This document shows, in pieces, positions 1 through 5,223 of a stretch of 9,082 nucleotides of DNA. A program made the position numbers and the translations under genes. How positions within the stretch are numbered: position 1 is the stretch's first letter; each line of letters opens with the position of its first letter. The notes under the pieces were generated by a model. The model saw only the letters and a list, made by a program, of their open reading frames with translations, did not search any database and was not told where the DNA came from. This stretch comes from an uncultured Rhizobiaceae group bacterium (GTDB lineage Bacteria > Pseudomonadota > Alphaproteobacteria > Rhizobiales > Rhizobiaceae): contig CAJQOR010000461.1 of NCBI GenBank assembly GCA_905479965.1, positions 1 to 9,082 of the forward strand, in the 5' to 3' direction.

Positions 1-107
1 CTAAACCCAATATCAGCGCCAGAAACAGCAAAGCCAGTCAGCGCAAAGCTCGATAACAAAGCCAGCTTACAAACTGAAGCGCATAGTTTTTTGGATGATT
101 TAAACAC
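1..107 (-). CDS. cpaC: CpaC/RcpA pilus secretin, N-terminal fragment (runs off left edge)
   Basis: Only the first 35 codons are present. A GTG start at 107-105 is preceded by GGAG (118-115) with a 7-base spacer, and it lies 13 bases after the cpaB stop. The visible peptide has a basic start (MFKSSKKLC), a hydrophobic core (LALLSSFALTGFAV) and then SGAD, which reads as a Sec signal peptide for an outer-membrane or periplasmic protein. In tad/cpa loci the gene after cpaB is normally cpaC, the outer-membrane secretin through which the Flp pilus exits. The identity therefore rests on gene order plus the signal peptide; no secretin domain lies inside the window. It is probably translated from the same transcript as cpaB. 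Confidence 0.7.
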   Translation of the reverse strand, partial: MFKSSKKLCASVCKLALLSSFALTGFAVSGADIGF

Positions 108-114
108 TTAATAT

Positions 115-118
115 CTCC
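115..118 (-). promoter_or_regulatory. Ribosome binding site for cpaC
   Basis: GGAG on the minus strand lies 7 bases before the GTG at 107. It supports a non-ATG start for the partial gene at the left edge. Confidence 0.7.
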
Positions 119-120
119 AA

Positions 121-933
121 CTATTCTTTAATGAGGTCAGCTGTGCCGACCTTGCCTGAACGAATGACTTGAATATCATCTGATCCAGATCCACTATTTA
201 CAAGGTATTCAGCACCGCCACTGTCTTGCGTGCTCACATCTGCGACAGACCGTAAAGCGAGGCTGATGCGATCGGCCATTTGCTGTGCGACGGCAATGAT
301 GTGAGTTTGTTCTGGTGTCAATTCTAAGGTTGCAGTTGAACCAACAGCGGTCCGGTTGCCTTCCTTATCTTCCTCAATGCGTTGGTCGATTGCTAAGATA
401 CGAATATTTTCCAAAACGTTCTCTGTTAGAAACCCACCCTGGTCAGATCTTCTAACCATAATGACGTCCACGCGGTCGTTTGGAAGAATAAATCCACCTG
501 CACCTGTTGCAACACTGATTTCGGTTGAAACAGCTCTTTTACCTGCTGGAAGTAATGACGACATGATGCGAGAGGATGAACTTACAATTTTCTCTGCGCG
601 AATAGGTTCACCCTTGAAAATCGGTAAACGAACAATAATGCCTGCAACCTCTTTTATGGCATCAGGCTGAACATCCTGATTGAAGTAACCTTCCACAAGT
701 GCATCTTCAGGCCAATTTGCCCATTCAACGATTTCGTTATTTAATCTTGCGCCAACGGGAATCCCTTCTTTGGCGACCAGAACTTTAACGGTCGGGATAC
801 GAACGGTATTTTCGATGACCTGATTTTGTATTTGTACGACTTGCGCCTCACCACCAAGTCCGGTGGCAATCCAAGCAGCTACCCCCGCTGCTAGCAGCGC
901 AATAACCATAACCAATATTCGCGTCTTTTTCAT
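121..933 (-). CDS. cpaB: Flp pilus assembly protein CpaB (RcpC)
   Basis: This 270-residue protein has the usual CpaB layout and length. A single N-terminal membrane segment (about residues 5-24) is followed by a SAF domain (about 48-118: VLVAKEGIPVGARL through FKGEPI). The RcpC/CpaB domain comes next (about 125-235), with the family signatures LPAGKRAVSTEI and GGFILPNDRVDVI. CpaB is a periplasmic, inner-membrane-anchored protein thought to help assemble or gate the CpaC secretin of the tad pilus. The ATG at 933 has GAGG 7 bases upstream (944-941). The Gly/Ser-rich stretch near residues 238-252 looks like a flexible linker before the C-terminal end. It sits between cpaA and cpaC, as expected. 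The 208-base gap upstream may carry its own promoter. Confidence 0.95.
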   Translation of the reverse strand: MKKTRILVMVIALLAAGVAAWIATGLGGEAQVVQIQNQVIENTVRIPTVKVLVAKEGIPVGARLNNEIVEWANWPEDALVEGYFNQDVQPDAIKEVAGIIVRLPIFKGEPIRAEKIVSSSSRIMSSLLPAGKRAVSTEISVATGAGGFILPNDRVDVIMVRRSDQGGFLTENVLENIRILAIDQRIEEDKEGNRTAVGSTATLELTPEQTHIIAVAQQMADRISLALRSVADVSTQDSGGAEYLVNSGSGSDDIQVIRSGKVGTADLIKE

Positions 934-1141
934 TGCGATTCCTCAAAAACCATTCGCGTCTGACCTACAATTGCATTGTAATGGTGTATTTAAGGTTAAC
1001 GAATGCTTCTCAAGTATGGTTAATTTTTTACATATCGGGCAAAAACAGAGACTTTGTTCGCATGCCAAACGCTTATCCAAGACGTTTTATGTCTCAGATC
1101 TGGAAATTTGTTAGCCGTGATGAGTAAATATAAAAACTCGT
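934..1141. other. Intergenic region between cpaA and cpaB
   Basis: This is an unusually long gap inside a pilus operon. On the minus strand it contains TTAACCAT (1023-1016), identical to the left half of the CtrA consensus, and a TTAA-CC-TTAA stretch further downstream. Both lie upstream of cpaB, so a separate cpaB promoter is possible. A plus-strand reading frame overlaps the region but lacks a ribosome site or recognisable sequence, so I do not call it a gene. There is no convincing terminator after cpaA. Confidence 0.4.
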
Positions 1142-1651
1142 TTATGCGCCCATTGCGAAGGTAAATAGGGCTGTGTTTGGAAAAGCGATTAAAGCAGCGA
1201 TACCAATTGCAATGCCGTAAGGTACACCTGCAGAGGATTTATAAACATAAACAGGCATAGGAATACGCGTTAACATGAGCGTATTTGAATTTGCGCGAAG
1301 CAAAAGAACTAAAATCGTCAGAATTGCTCCAAAAGCTCCAACAAAACTCAGATACTCGACGAGTTGTGTCCCAAAACCGAACCATAACGAGCTGGCAGCA
1401 AGAATTTTGGCATCACCACCACCCATTGCATTAATGGCGAACAGTGCAAAACATCCCGCAAATACGCATACACCGGCAAGTAAATGCCATCCGAATGTAA
1501 TAAAATCCATCCCCGTTAAAGGCGCTATGACGCAAAACGATGCCGCAAGTAAAATGCTGATGCGGTTAGGGATTGTCATTGATATAAGATCTGTCATTGC
1601 GCCTAATGCCATACACATTGGGAATATAACGATAATTGCGGCTTCAAGCAT
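1142..1651 (-). CDS. cpaA: CpaA/TadV prepilin peptidase (A24 aspartyl protease)
   Basis: A polytopic membrane protein of 169 residues, typical of the short tad-type prepilin peptidases that lack the N-methylation domain of PilD. Both catalytic aspartates are visible. D21 lies in the MTD-L-ISMTIPN segment after the first membrane helix. D80 lies in the GxGD-type motif GGGDAK (77-82). Hydrophobic segments fill most of the chain. It should cut the leader peptides of the Flp pilin and the TadE/TadG-like pseudopilins in the inner membrane; the pilin and both minor pilins here carry the matching site. The ATG at 1651 has GGAG (1662-1659) 7 bases upstream. The gene follows the pilin gene after an intrinsic terminator, so its expression is probably read-through or from a weak internal promoter. 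Confidence 0.93.
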   Translation of the reverse strand: MLEAAIIVIFPMCMALGAMTDLISMTIPNRISILLAASFCVIAPLTGMDFITFGWHLLAGVCVFAGCFALFAINAMGGGDAKILAASSLWFGFGTQLVEYLSFVGAFGAILTILVLLLRANSNTLMLTRIPMPVYVYKSSAGVPYGIAIGIAALIAFPNTALFTFAMGA

Positions 1652-1696
1652 GCCATTTCTCCATGTTTATGTATTTAAGACTAACGTCATTCATTT

Positions 1697-1725
1697 AAGA
1701 AATCGTAATTTCTTCTTGAAGAAAT
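1697..1725 (-). repeat. Two overlapping, mutually exclusive inverted repeats
   Basis: The minus strand reads ATTTCTTC-AA-GAAGAAAT-TACG-ATTTCTT. The middle element can pair with the first (8 bp, very tight 2-base loop) or with the third (7 bp, 4-base loop), but not with both. The set lies directly downstream of the pilin terminator and upstream of cpaA. Competing hairpins like this could tune read-through or message stability; that role is inference. Confidence 0.5.
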
Positions 1726-1752
1726 AAAAAAAAGGCGGCCCAACGGGCAGCC
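1726..1752 (-). terminator. Intrinsic terminator after the Flp pilin gene
   Basis: On the minus strand GGCTGCCC-GTT-GGGCCGCC forms an 8-bp stem with one T-C mismatch and a 3-base loop. Eight T residues follow (1733-1726). It lies 40 bases past the pilin stop and before cpaA. Its place inside the operon suggests it partly terminates, so that the pilin is made in excess over the assembly proteins. Confidence 0.9.
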
Positions 1753-1755
1753 CTC

Positions 1756-1774
1756 AAAACCATAGATTGGTTTT
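1756..1774. repeat. Small perfect hairpin just after the pilin stop
   Basis: AAAACCA (1756-1762) and TGGTTTT (1768-1774) are inverted around a 5-base loop. It lies between the pilin stop and the strong terminator, and could protect the 3' end of the pilin message. Confidence 0.5.
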
Positions 1775-1792
1775 AACCTGTAAAGGCGACGA

Positions 1793-1981
1793 TTAACTTG
1801 CAGCAGCTGTGTCTACATCGTCGATACGGTCAGAAATATCACCGAACATTGTATCCAAGCTGTCACCAATTGATGTCGCACCGGTGATGATTGCTACCGC
1901 GATAAGACCAGCAATTAGGCCGTATTCAATAGCTGTTGCACCAGATTCGTCGTTCATAAAACGTGTAAAAAGATTTTTCAT
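1793..1981 (-). CDS. pilA: Flp/Fap-type major pilin (class IVb prepilin)
   Basis: A 62-residue prepilin. The short basic leader MKNLFTRFMNDESG ends at the processing glycine (G14). It is followed by ATAIEYGLIAG, so the mature protein has Glu at +5 and Tyr at +6, the hallmark Flp motif. A hydrophobic polymerisation helix follows, then a short acidic, Ala-rich tail (about 48 mature residues). It is the structural subunit of the tad pilus used for surface adhesion. I chose the ATG at 1981 because AGGAG (1993-1989) sits 7 bases upstream. An in-frame ATG at 2002 would add seven residues (METRSYI), overlap this ribosome site and give a less typical leader. The gene leads the minus-strand arm of the locus and is followed by its own terminator. 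Confidence 0.95.
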   Translation of the reverse strand: MKNLFTRFMNDESGATAIEYGLIAGLIAVAIITGATSIGDSLDTMFGDISDRIDDVDTAAAS

Positions 1982-1988
1982 TATATAA

Positions 1989-1993
1989 CTCCT
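1989..1993 (-). promoter_or_regulatory. Strong ribosome binding site deciding the pilin start
   Basis: AGGAG lies 7 bases before ATG 1981. It lies inside the longer possible reading frame that starts at 2002, which argues against the upstream start. Confidence 0.85.
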
Positions 1994-2093
1994 AGTTTCC
2001 ATATATATGGGTATTAAGCACCCCGTCAGCTTTTTACTGATCGGTTGAGCTGAAACTACAAAGAGAGGTTTTCTATCTGCTTAAAAAACTTGG

Positions 2094-2118
2094 TTAGCGT
2101 ATTATTAATGTGAATTAA
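2094..2118. promoter_or_regulatory. Candidate CtrA-box cluster
   Basis: The minus strand reads TTAA-N7-CTAACC (2108-2094), one base off the CtrA consensus TTAA-N7-TTAA and oriented toward the pilin gene. Overlapping it on the plus strand is TTAA-N6-TTAAC (2105-2118), one base short of the consensus spacing. CtrA controls pilin genes in Caulobacter. In AT-rich DNA such motifs also occur by chance, so this is a candidate only. Confidence 0.4.
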
Positions 2119-2167
2119 CATCTGCTTTCATGCCGTTTGCAGGATATATTCAGGCTCACAGAAGATA

Positions 2168-2196
2168 TATTTATCATTGTAACCCTTTGATAAATA
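2168..2196. repeat. Perfect 9-bp inverted repeat, possible operator
   Basis: TATTTATCA (2168-2176) and TGATAAATA (2188-2196) are exact inverted copies separated by 11 bases. Their centres are 20 bp apart, about two helical turns, which suits a dimeric regulator. A T-run begins five bases after the right arm (acaa then T), so a hairpin reading is also possible. It lies about 60 bases before the leader ORF of the plus-strand pilus arm. Confidence 0.45.
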
Positions 2197-2243
2197 ACAA
2201 TTTTTTAAAACTCTTAGATTTCTTTAACTCTTCATTCACCATT

Positions 2244-2250
2244 AGGGGGG
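2244..2250 (+). promoter_or_regulatory. G-rich ribosome binding site for the leader ORF
   Basis: AGGGGGG lies 7 bases before ATG 2258. It can pair with anti-Shine-Dalgarno CCUCC using one G-U wobble. It is the only strong ribosome site ahead of the 2292 gene, which has none of its own. Confidence 0.65.
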
Positions 2251-2257
2251 ATTTTAG

Positions 2258-2290
2258 ATGCAACAAGAACATTTAAGCAAATGGCCATAA
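2258..2290 (+). CDS. 10-codon leader ORF coupled to the secretin N-domain gene
   Basis: The frame encodes MQQEHLSKWP and ends in TAA. The stop is followed by a single A and then the ATG of the 2292 gene (TAA-A-ATG). It has a G-rich ribosome site at 2244-2250 with ideal 7-base spacing, whereas the following gene has no purine-rich site in its own upstream 20 bases. This geometry fits termination-reinitiation coupling. The peptide is not obviously membrane-directed and has no run of one regulatory amino acid, so classic amino-acid attenuation is not indicated. An alternative is that ribosomes bind the G-rich site and reach ATG 2292 without translating this ORF, though 42 bases is too far for direct initiation. 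Whether the peptide has any function is unknown. Confidence 0.5.
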   Translation: MQQEHLSKWP

Positions 2291-2291
2291 A

Positions 2292-2681
2292 ATGAAACTG
2301 ACACTGCATAAACATATCGCGCTGAGCACTGCCTTAGTCTTGCTCTCTAGTTCGGCATTCGTAAATATGGCTCATTCCAGCGAGCTGCTACGTGTGTTTA
2401 TGAACCATGCGCGTATACTAAAATTTGAAAACCCCGTTTCAAGCGTCATTGTCGGTAATTCAGAAATTGCCGACATCACTGTCAGTGACCCTCAAACTGT
2501 CGTCCTTACTGGTAAGGCATACGGCAGTACAAACCTTGTTATTTTAAATGACCAAGGCGAGGCTATAATTGATAAGCGGATTGTCGTCTCTGTTGATGAA
2601 GAAAATTCCGTACGGATATTTCGCCAGATTGAGCGCACAGTATTATCATGTTCTCCTATTTGTGAAGAACAAGCGAATTAG
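2292..2681 (+). CDS. Stand-alone secretin N-domain protein (CpaC N-terminal-like)
   Basis: A 129-residue exported protein. A Sec signal peptide spans about residues 1-29 (hydrophobic core ALSTALVLLSSSAFV, likely cut AHS|SE). The rest matches the secretin/T3SS pilus N-terminal region found at the start of CpaC and RhcC proteins. Visible signs are an ILKFENPVSSVIVGNSEIADI strand pair, then the TVVLTGKAYGSTNLVILN segment typical of this fold. The secretin barrel domain is absent. The C-terminal end carries a close cysteine pair, C120 and C124 (SCSPIC), and stops shortly after. Rhizobiales tad loci often encode such a short protein near the TadE/TadG genes; it may assist secretin or minor-pilin assembly in the periplasm. 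ATG 2292 is the first start after an in-frame stop at 2274. Expression is probably coupled to the leader ORF. Confidence 0.85.
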   Translation: MKLTLHKHIALSTALVLLSSSAFVNMAHSSELLRVFMNHARILKFENPVSSVIVGNSEIADITVSDPQTVVLTGKAYGSTNLVILNDQGEAIIDKRIVVSVDEENSVRIFRQIERTVLSCSPICEEQAN

Positions 2682-2794
2682 ATCTGTTTTAAAGGGTTTT
2701 CGTATTCGCTCACCCAAAGATGATAAAAATTTAAACATATCGCGTTACCTTTACTAATATATTGAAGCTAGGCTTTTATAACTTGTCTTAGTAA

Positions 2795-2800
2795 TTGGAG
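2795..2800 (+). promoter_or_regulatory. Ribosome binding site for the TadE-like gene
   Basis: TTGGAG lies 7 bases before the GTG at 2808 and supports that non-ATG start. Confidence 0.75.
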
Positions 2801-2807
2801 TAACAAG

Positions 2808-3410
2808 GTGAATTTTCCAAGATTAACTGCGTTGAGGTACCCGTTCAAACGCATCCGAAAATCGGAAAGTGGGAGCACTGCAATAGAGTTCGGTGTGTTA
2901 GCTATTCCATTTTTTATGATCATCGTTGCGACAGTTGAAACGCTTGTCGCGTTTGCAGGCGAGCAGGTCCTTGTCAATGCTGTTGATAATATGTCCCGCC
3001 AACTAAGAACAGGTGAGATCACCTTCAATATGGGTCGGACAACCGACCTCACTGAAGTCGAGTTCAGAGAAAAATTTTGTAATGATATCAGCATTGTAAT
3101 GTCTTGTAGTGCTGAAATTACCGCGGATCAAAAATTGTTTGTCGACCTCAAAAACGTCGTCAATTATAGCGATATTGATGTTGGTATTCCAAAAGTGAGT
3201 GATGCTGAACATGCGGAACTGGACACCTCGGGATTTGTGTATTCGCCTGGTGGTGGTGACACGATTAATGTGTTGCGCGTTTATTATAAGTGGGACGTGA
3301 CTGTGGATTTCATCCGACCATATATCACCAATATTAAGCCTGGCGCTGAGGGATCAGAATATTATCTAATGGTGGCTACAACCGCATTTAGAAACGAGGA
3401 CTATCCATGA
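2808..3410 (+). CDS. TadE-like minor pilin (pseudopilin)
   Basis: A 200-residue protein with a GTG start. A 22-residue basic leader ends ...KSESG. It is followed by STAIEFGVLAIPFFMII, a prepilin site G22|S23 with Glu at +5 and Phe at +6, then one membrane helix (about 29-50). The remainder is a periplasmic domain with two cysteines (C91, C100), which could form a disulphide. TadE proteins are processed by the tad prepilin peptidase and are needed for pilus assembly as minor pilins. The length is within the usual range. The gene lies 126 bases after the secretin N-domain gene, and its stop overlaps the next start (ATGA, 3407-3410), so the two minor pilins are translationally linked. Confidence 0.9.
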   Translation: MNFPRLTALRYPFKRIRKSESGSTAIEFGVLAIPFFMIIVATVETLVAFAGEQVLVNAVDNMSRQLRTGEITFNMGRTTDLTEVEFREKFCNDISIVMSCSAEITADQKLFVDLKNVVNYSDIDVGIPKVSDAEHAELDTSGFVYSPGGGDTINVLRVYYKWDVTVDFIRPYITNIKPGAEGSEYYLMVATTAFRNEDYP

Positions 3411-4042
3411 TAAATTTGATGAAAAAAATCACAGATAGCCACGTTGAGAGCAAAAAAACTGGCTTTTTTGACAGAAAATTATTTAAATCATTTTCACAGT
3501 TAACAAAATCTGAAGATGGCGTCGGCGCGGTAGAGTTTGCGCTCATTGCACCTGTACTTTTAATTTTATATGTGGGCGCGTTGGAACTATCGGTTGCCAT
3601 GTCTGTTGATAAAAAAGTGGCCAAAGCAACTTCAATTACCGCTGACCTTATCACCCAAGGTACAAGCACGGACAAAACAACAATGCAAGAAATGTTGGGT
3701 GTCGCGCAAAGTATACTTGCTCCATTTGATGGTACGTCGCTAGAAATGGAAGTCATTGGCATTCAAGTCGATTCAGCTGGTACGCCAACGATTGCCTGGT
3801 CATGGGATGAATCCAATTCACGACCATATGTCAACGGAGATCCGATCGTAATCCCGACAGCATATGAAATTCCAGACACATTTCTTCTCCAAACAAGAGT
3901 TGATTTGGATTATGATTTATTAATGCTTGTTCCAAAAGCGGAAGGGCAATTAAGTGGGGTTCTTGAGAGAACGGTCAAGTTGCACAAGGTCTATTACCTT
4001 CATCAACGTGAAGCAGAAACAATTACCTGCTCTGACTGTTAG
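3407..4042 (+). CDS. TadE/TadG-like minor pilin (pseudopilin)
   Basis: A 211-residue protein. It has a long basic leader of 38 residues ending KSEDG, then VGAVEFALIAPVLLIL: cleavage at G38|V39, Glu at +5, Phe at +6. One membrane helix (about 44-66) follows, then a periplasmic domain of about 145 residues ending in a CSDC pair (C208, C211). It lacks the large von Willebrand-like domain of full TadG, so it is closer to TadE or TadF in size. The ATG at 3407 overlaps the upstream stop and has GAGGA 6 bases before it (3396-3400). A second ATG at 3419 lacks a ribosome site. No larger TadG gene follows; the next gene is on the opposite strand. Confidence 0.88.
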   Translation: MINLMKKITDSHVESKKTGFFDRKLFKSFSQLTKSEDGVGAVEFALIAPVLLILYVGALELSVAMSVDKKVAKATSITADLITQGTSTDKTTMQEMLGVAQSILAPFDGTSLEMEVIGIQVDSAGTPTIAWSWDESNSRPYVNGDPIVIPTAYEIPDTFLLQTRVDLDYDLLMLVPKAEGQLSGVLERTVKLHKVYYLHQREAETITCSDC

Positions 4043-4071
4043 TTCAACATTTACATATAAAATTCTTTTTT

Positions 4072-4114
4072 CGCCACAAGCTTTGGTCAAATGAGTTTGA
4101 GGCGTTCTATTTTA
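4072..4114 (+). terminator. Imperfect hairpin ending the minor-pilin operon
   Basis: CGCCACAAGC (4072-4081) pairs with GTTTGAGGCG (4095-4104), with one A-A mismatch and one G-U pair. A nested TTTG-GT-CAAA mini-stem fills the loop. TTCTATTTT follows on the plus strand. On the minus strand the hairpin is followed by A residues, so it would serve only the plus-strand genes. It ends just before, and its tail overlaps, the stop of the convergent gene. Confidence 0.45.
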
Positions 4115-5060
4115 TAAGCGATGGACGGAGGCTTAGCTCAAGCTCAACCTCTGGCACAGCGATCCCTGCTTTAATAGCAAGTGCTTTTGAGAGCGCGTCG
4201 TAATCGCTTTGATTAGACTTTGTAAATCCACCTGAATAATAAGGTTCGACAATATCCAGTAAGCTTGGTTGTTGACTGTCCATGTTTAACAGAAGGTCTG
4301 TCAGGTCTTGCCGGAGTTTTTCTGGCACATCATCATGTACCGCATGAGGACCAAAATAAACAATGTTTGACCACCACGATAAATCAATCTCTGAGGATTG
4401 GAAAATATCATTACCAATATTACCGCTGAACAAGTCTGATTGGGTAAATTCAACATCCGTTGATGACACAGGTAACCAGCCAAAAAACCCATGTAGATCA
4501 TTCTTGCCAAACGCAGAAATCATGGTGCCAACATCACCCATTTCTTCAAGATCAAATTTTCCAAGTTGCCCCAAAGACAGCGCCATGTTTGGCATCAACC
4601 AACCTGAAATAGATTCTTTACGCGAGTATCCAATTTTCAAATTGGCTTTTGCTGTGTTGCCTCTAACATCAAGGTCTTTTTTCGATACAAGCACCGAGCG
4701 AAACCCGATTGCTCCGGTCTGTGACACTGGTCGCGCAAGCGCATCAACACAATTACAAATACTGGCGGTCGTCGCAAAGGATCGAGCCGTATGTATTGCA
4801 TAATGGATGCGACCACTTGCATGCGCATCGATCAAAGAACCAAGTGTTTTAAATCCGGTGACACTTACGTCGATACCAAGCAGGTTTGAATAGTTGAAAA
4901 CAAATGCATCTTTATAATCTGCACGATTTGTTATGGGATGGCTATCCAACACACCTACTCTTAACGTCGTGAATTTTCCGTTTGTTTCAGACGCTTTCGC
5001 CCCAACAGAAAAGAACACGGCTAAAATCAGAACATTTAAGGCTTGGAAGATTAATTTCAT
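4107..5060 (-). CDS. Orphan PhnD-like periplasmic solute-binding protein
   Basis: A 317-residue secreted protein with a clear signal peptide (hydrophobic VLILAVFFSVG, likely cut AKA|SE after residue 23). The mature part resembles the PhnD/SsuA/transferrin-like type 2 periplasmic binding family. It has an opening strand TTLRVGVLDS, a LIDAHASGRIHYAIH segment matching the family's 'L.SG.ID.A' region, and a late YFGPHAVHDDVPEKLRQDLTDLLL hinge and helix. It is near the family's usual length of about 300. Two cysteines sit close together (C102, C104). No ABC permease or ATPase is adjacent, so it is either an orphan binding protein or a sensor or ligand-binding partner. The ligand cannot be read from the sequence. 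The start at 5060 has only a weak ribosome site (AAAGA, or GAG further up). It is convergent with the pilus arm and divergent from deoB. Confidence 0.75.
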   Translation of the reverse strand: MKLIFQALNVLILAVFFSVGAKASETNGKFTTLRVGVLDSHPITNRADYKDAFVFNYSNLLGIDVSVTGFKTLGSLIDAHASGRIHYAIHTARSFATTASICNCVDALARPVSQTGAIGFRSVLVSKKDLDVRGNTAKANLKIGYSRKESISGWLMPNMALSLGQLGKFDLEEMGDVGTMISAFGKNDLHGFFGWLPVSSTDVEFTQSDLFSGNIGNDIFQSSEIDLSWWSNIVYFGPHAVHDDVPEKLRQDLTDLLLNMDSQQPSLLDIVEPYYSGGFTKSNQSDYDALSKALAIKAGIAVPEVELELSLRPSLIK

Positions 5061-5124
5061 TCTTTACGCTCTACATGATGATGAGAACGGTCTATCACGA
5101 AACTTGTCTGGTCGGGAGAAATGG

Positions 5125-5163
5125 TTACTTTAGGGTTAATAGATAAAATTGTTCTAAACCCTA
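5125..5163. promoter_or_regulatory. Candidate control sites between the binding-protein gene and deoB
   Basis: Two patterns overlap here. The minus strand reads TTAA-N7-GTAACC (5139-5125), one base off a CtrA box, pointing toward the binding-protein gene. TAGGGTT (5131-5137) and AACCCTA (5157-5163) form a perfect 7-bp inverted repeat with a 19-base spacer, which could be an operator for the deoB operon. Neither is proven, and I found no clear -35/-10 pair. Confidence 0.35.
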
Positions 5164-5214
5164 TCCATAACCGCAATATTCAACTAGATTCCCAGCTTTG
5201 TTATTTCAACGTGT

Positions 5215-5218
5215 GGAG
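5215..5218 (+). promoter_or_regulatory. Ribosome binding site deciding the TTG start of deoB
   Basis: GGAG lies 5 bases before TTG 5224. The encoded ARAFILILDSFG matches the expected N-terminus of the family, with the first metal ligand ten residues in. Confidence 0.75.
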
Positions 5219-5223
5219 TTCAA

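Larger units (their letters stand above)
1982..2257. other. Divergent control region between the two pilus arms
   Basis: About 280 bases separate the pilin start from the leader ORF of the opposite arm. The region is AT-rich and holds a 12-base palindrome CCATATATATGG (1999-2010) in the pilin leader, CtrA-like motifs (2094-2118) and a 9-bp inverted repeat (2168-2196). I could not fix convincing -35/-10 pairs by eye in either direction. Both pilus promoters must lie here if each arm is transcribed from its first gene. Confidence 0.6.

Noticed and set aside
933..1127. Plus-strand 64-codon frame in the cpaA-cpaB gap
   Set aside because: It has no ribosome site, no recognisable domain and low-complexity gene-like features only by chance; it overlaps the start of cpaB on the other strand.
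1275..1727. 150-codon plus-strand frame opposite cpaA
   Set aside because: It is a shadow of a clear prepilin peptidase gene with both catalytic aspartates; the product is not family-like and lacks a ribosome site.
1982..2002. Longer pilin starting at the ATG at 2002
   Set aside because: The extension would span the strong AGGAG ribosome site and lengthen the leader beyond the typical Flp form.
2569..2757. Possible frameshifted C-terminal extension of the secretin N-domain protein
   Set aside because: The other frame does not continue the family sequence after the SCSPIC motif, so I see no evidence of a frameshift; the protein simply ends there.
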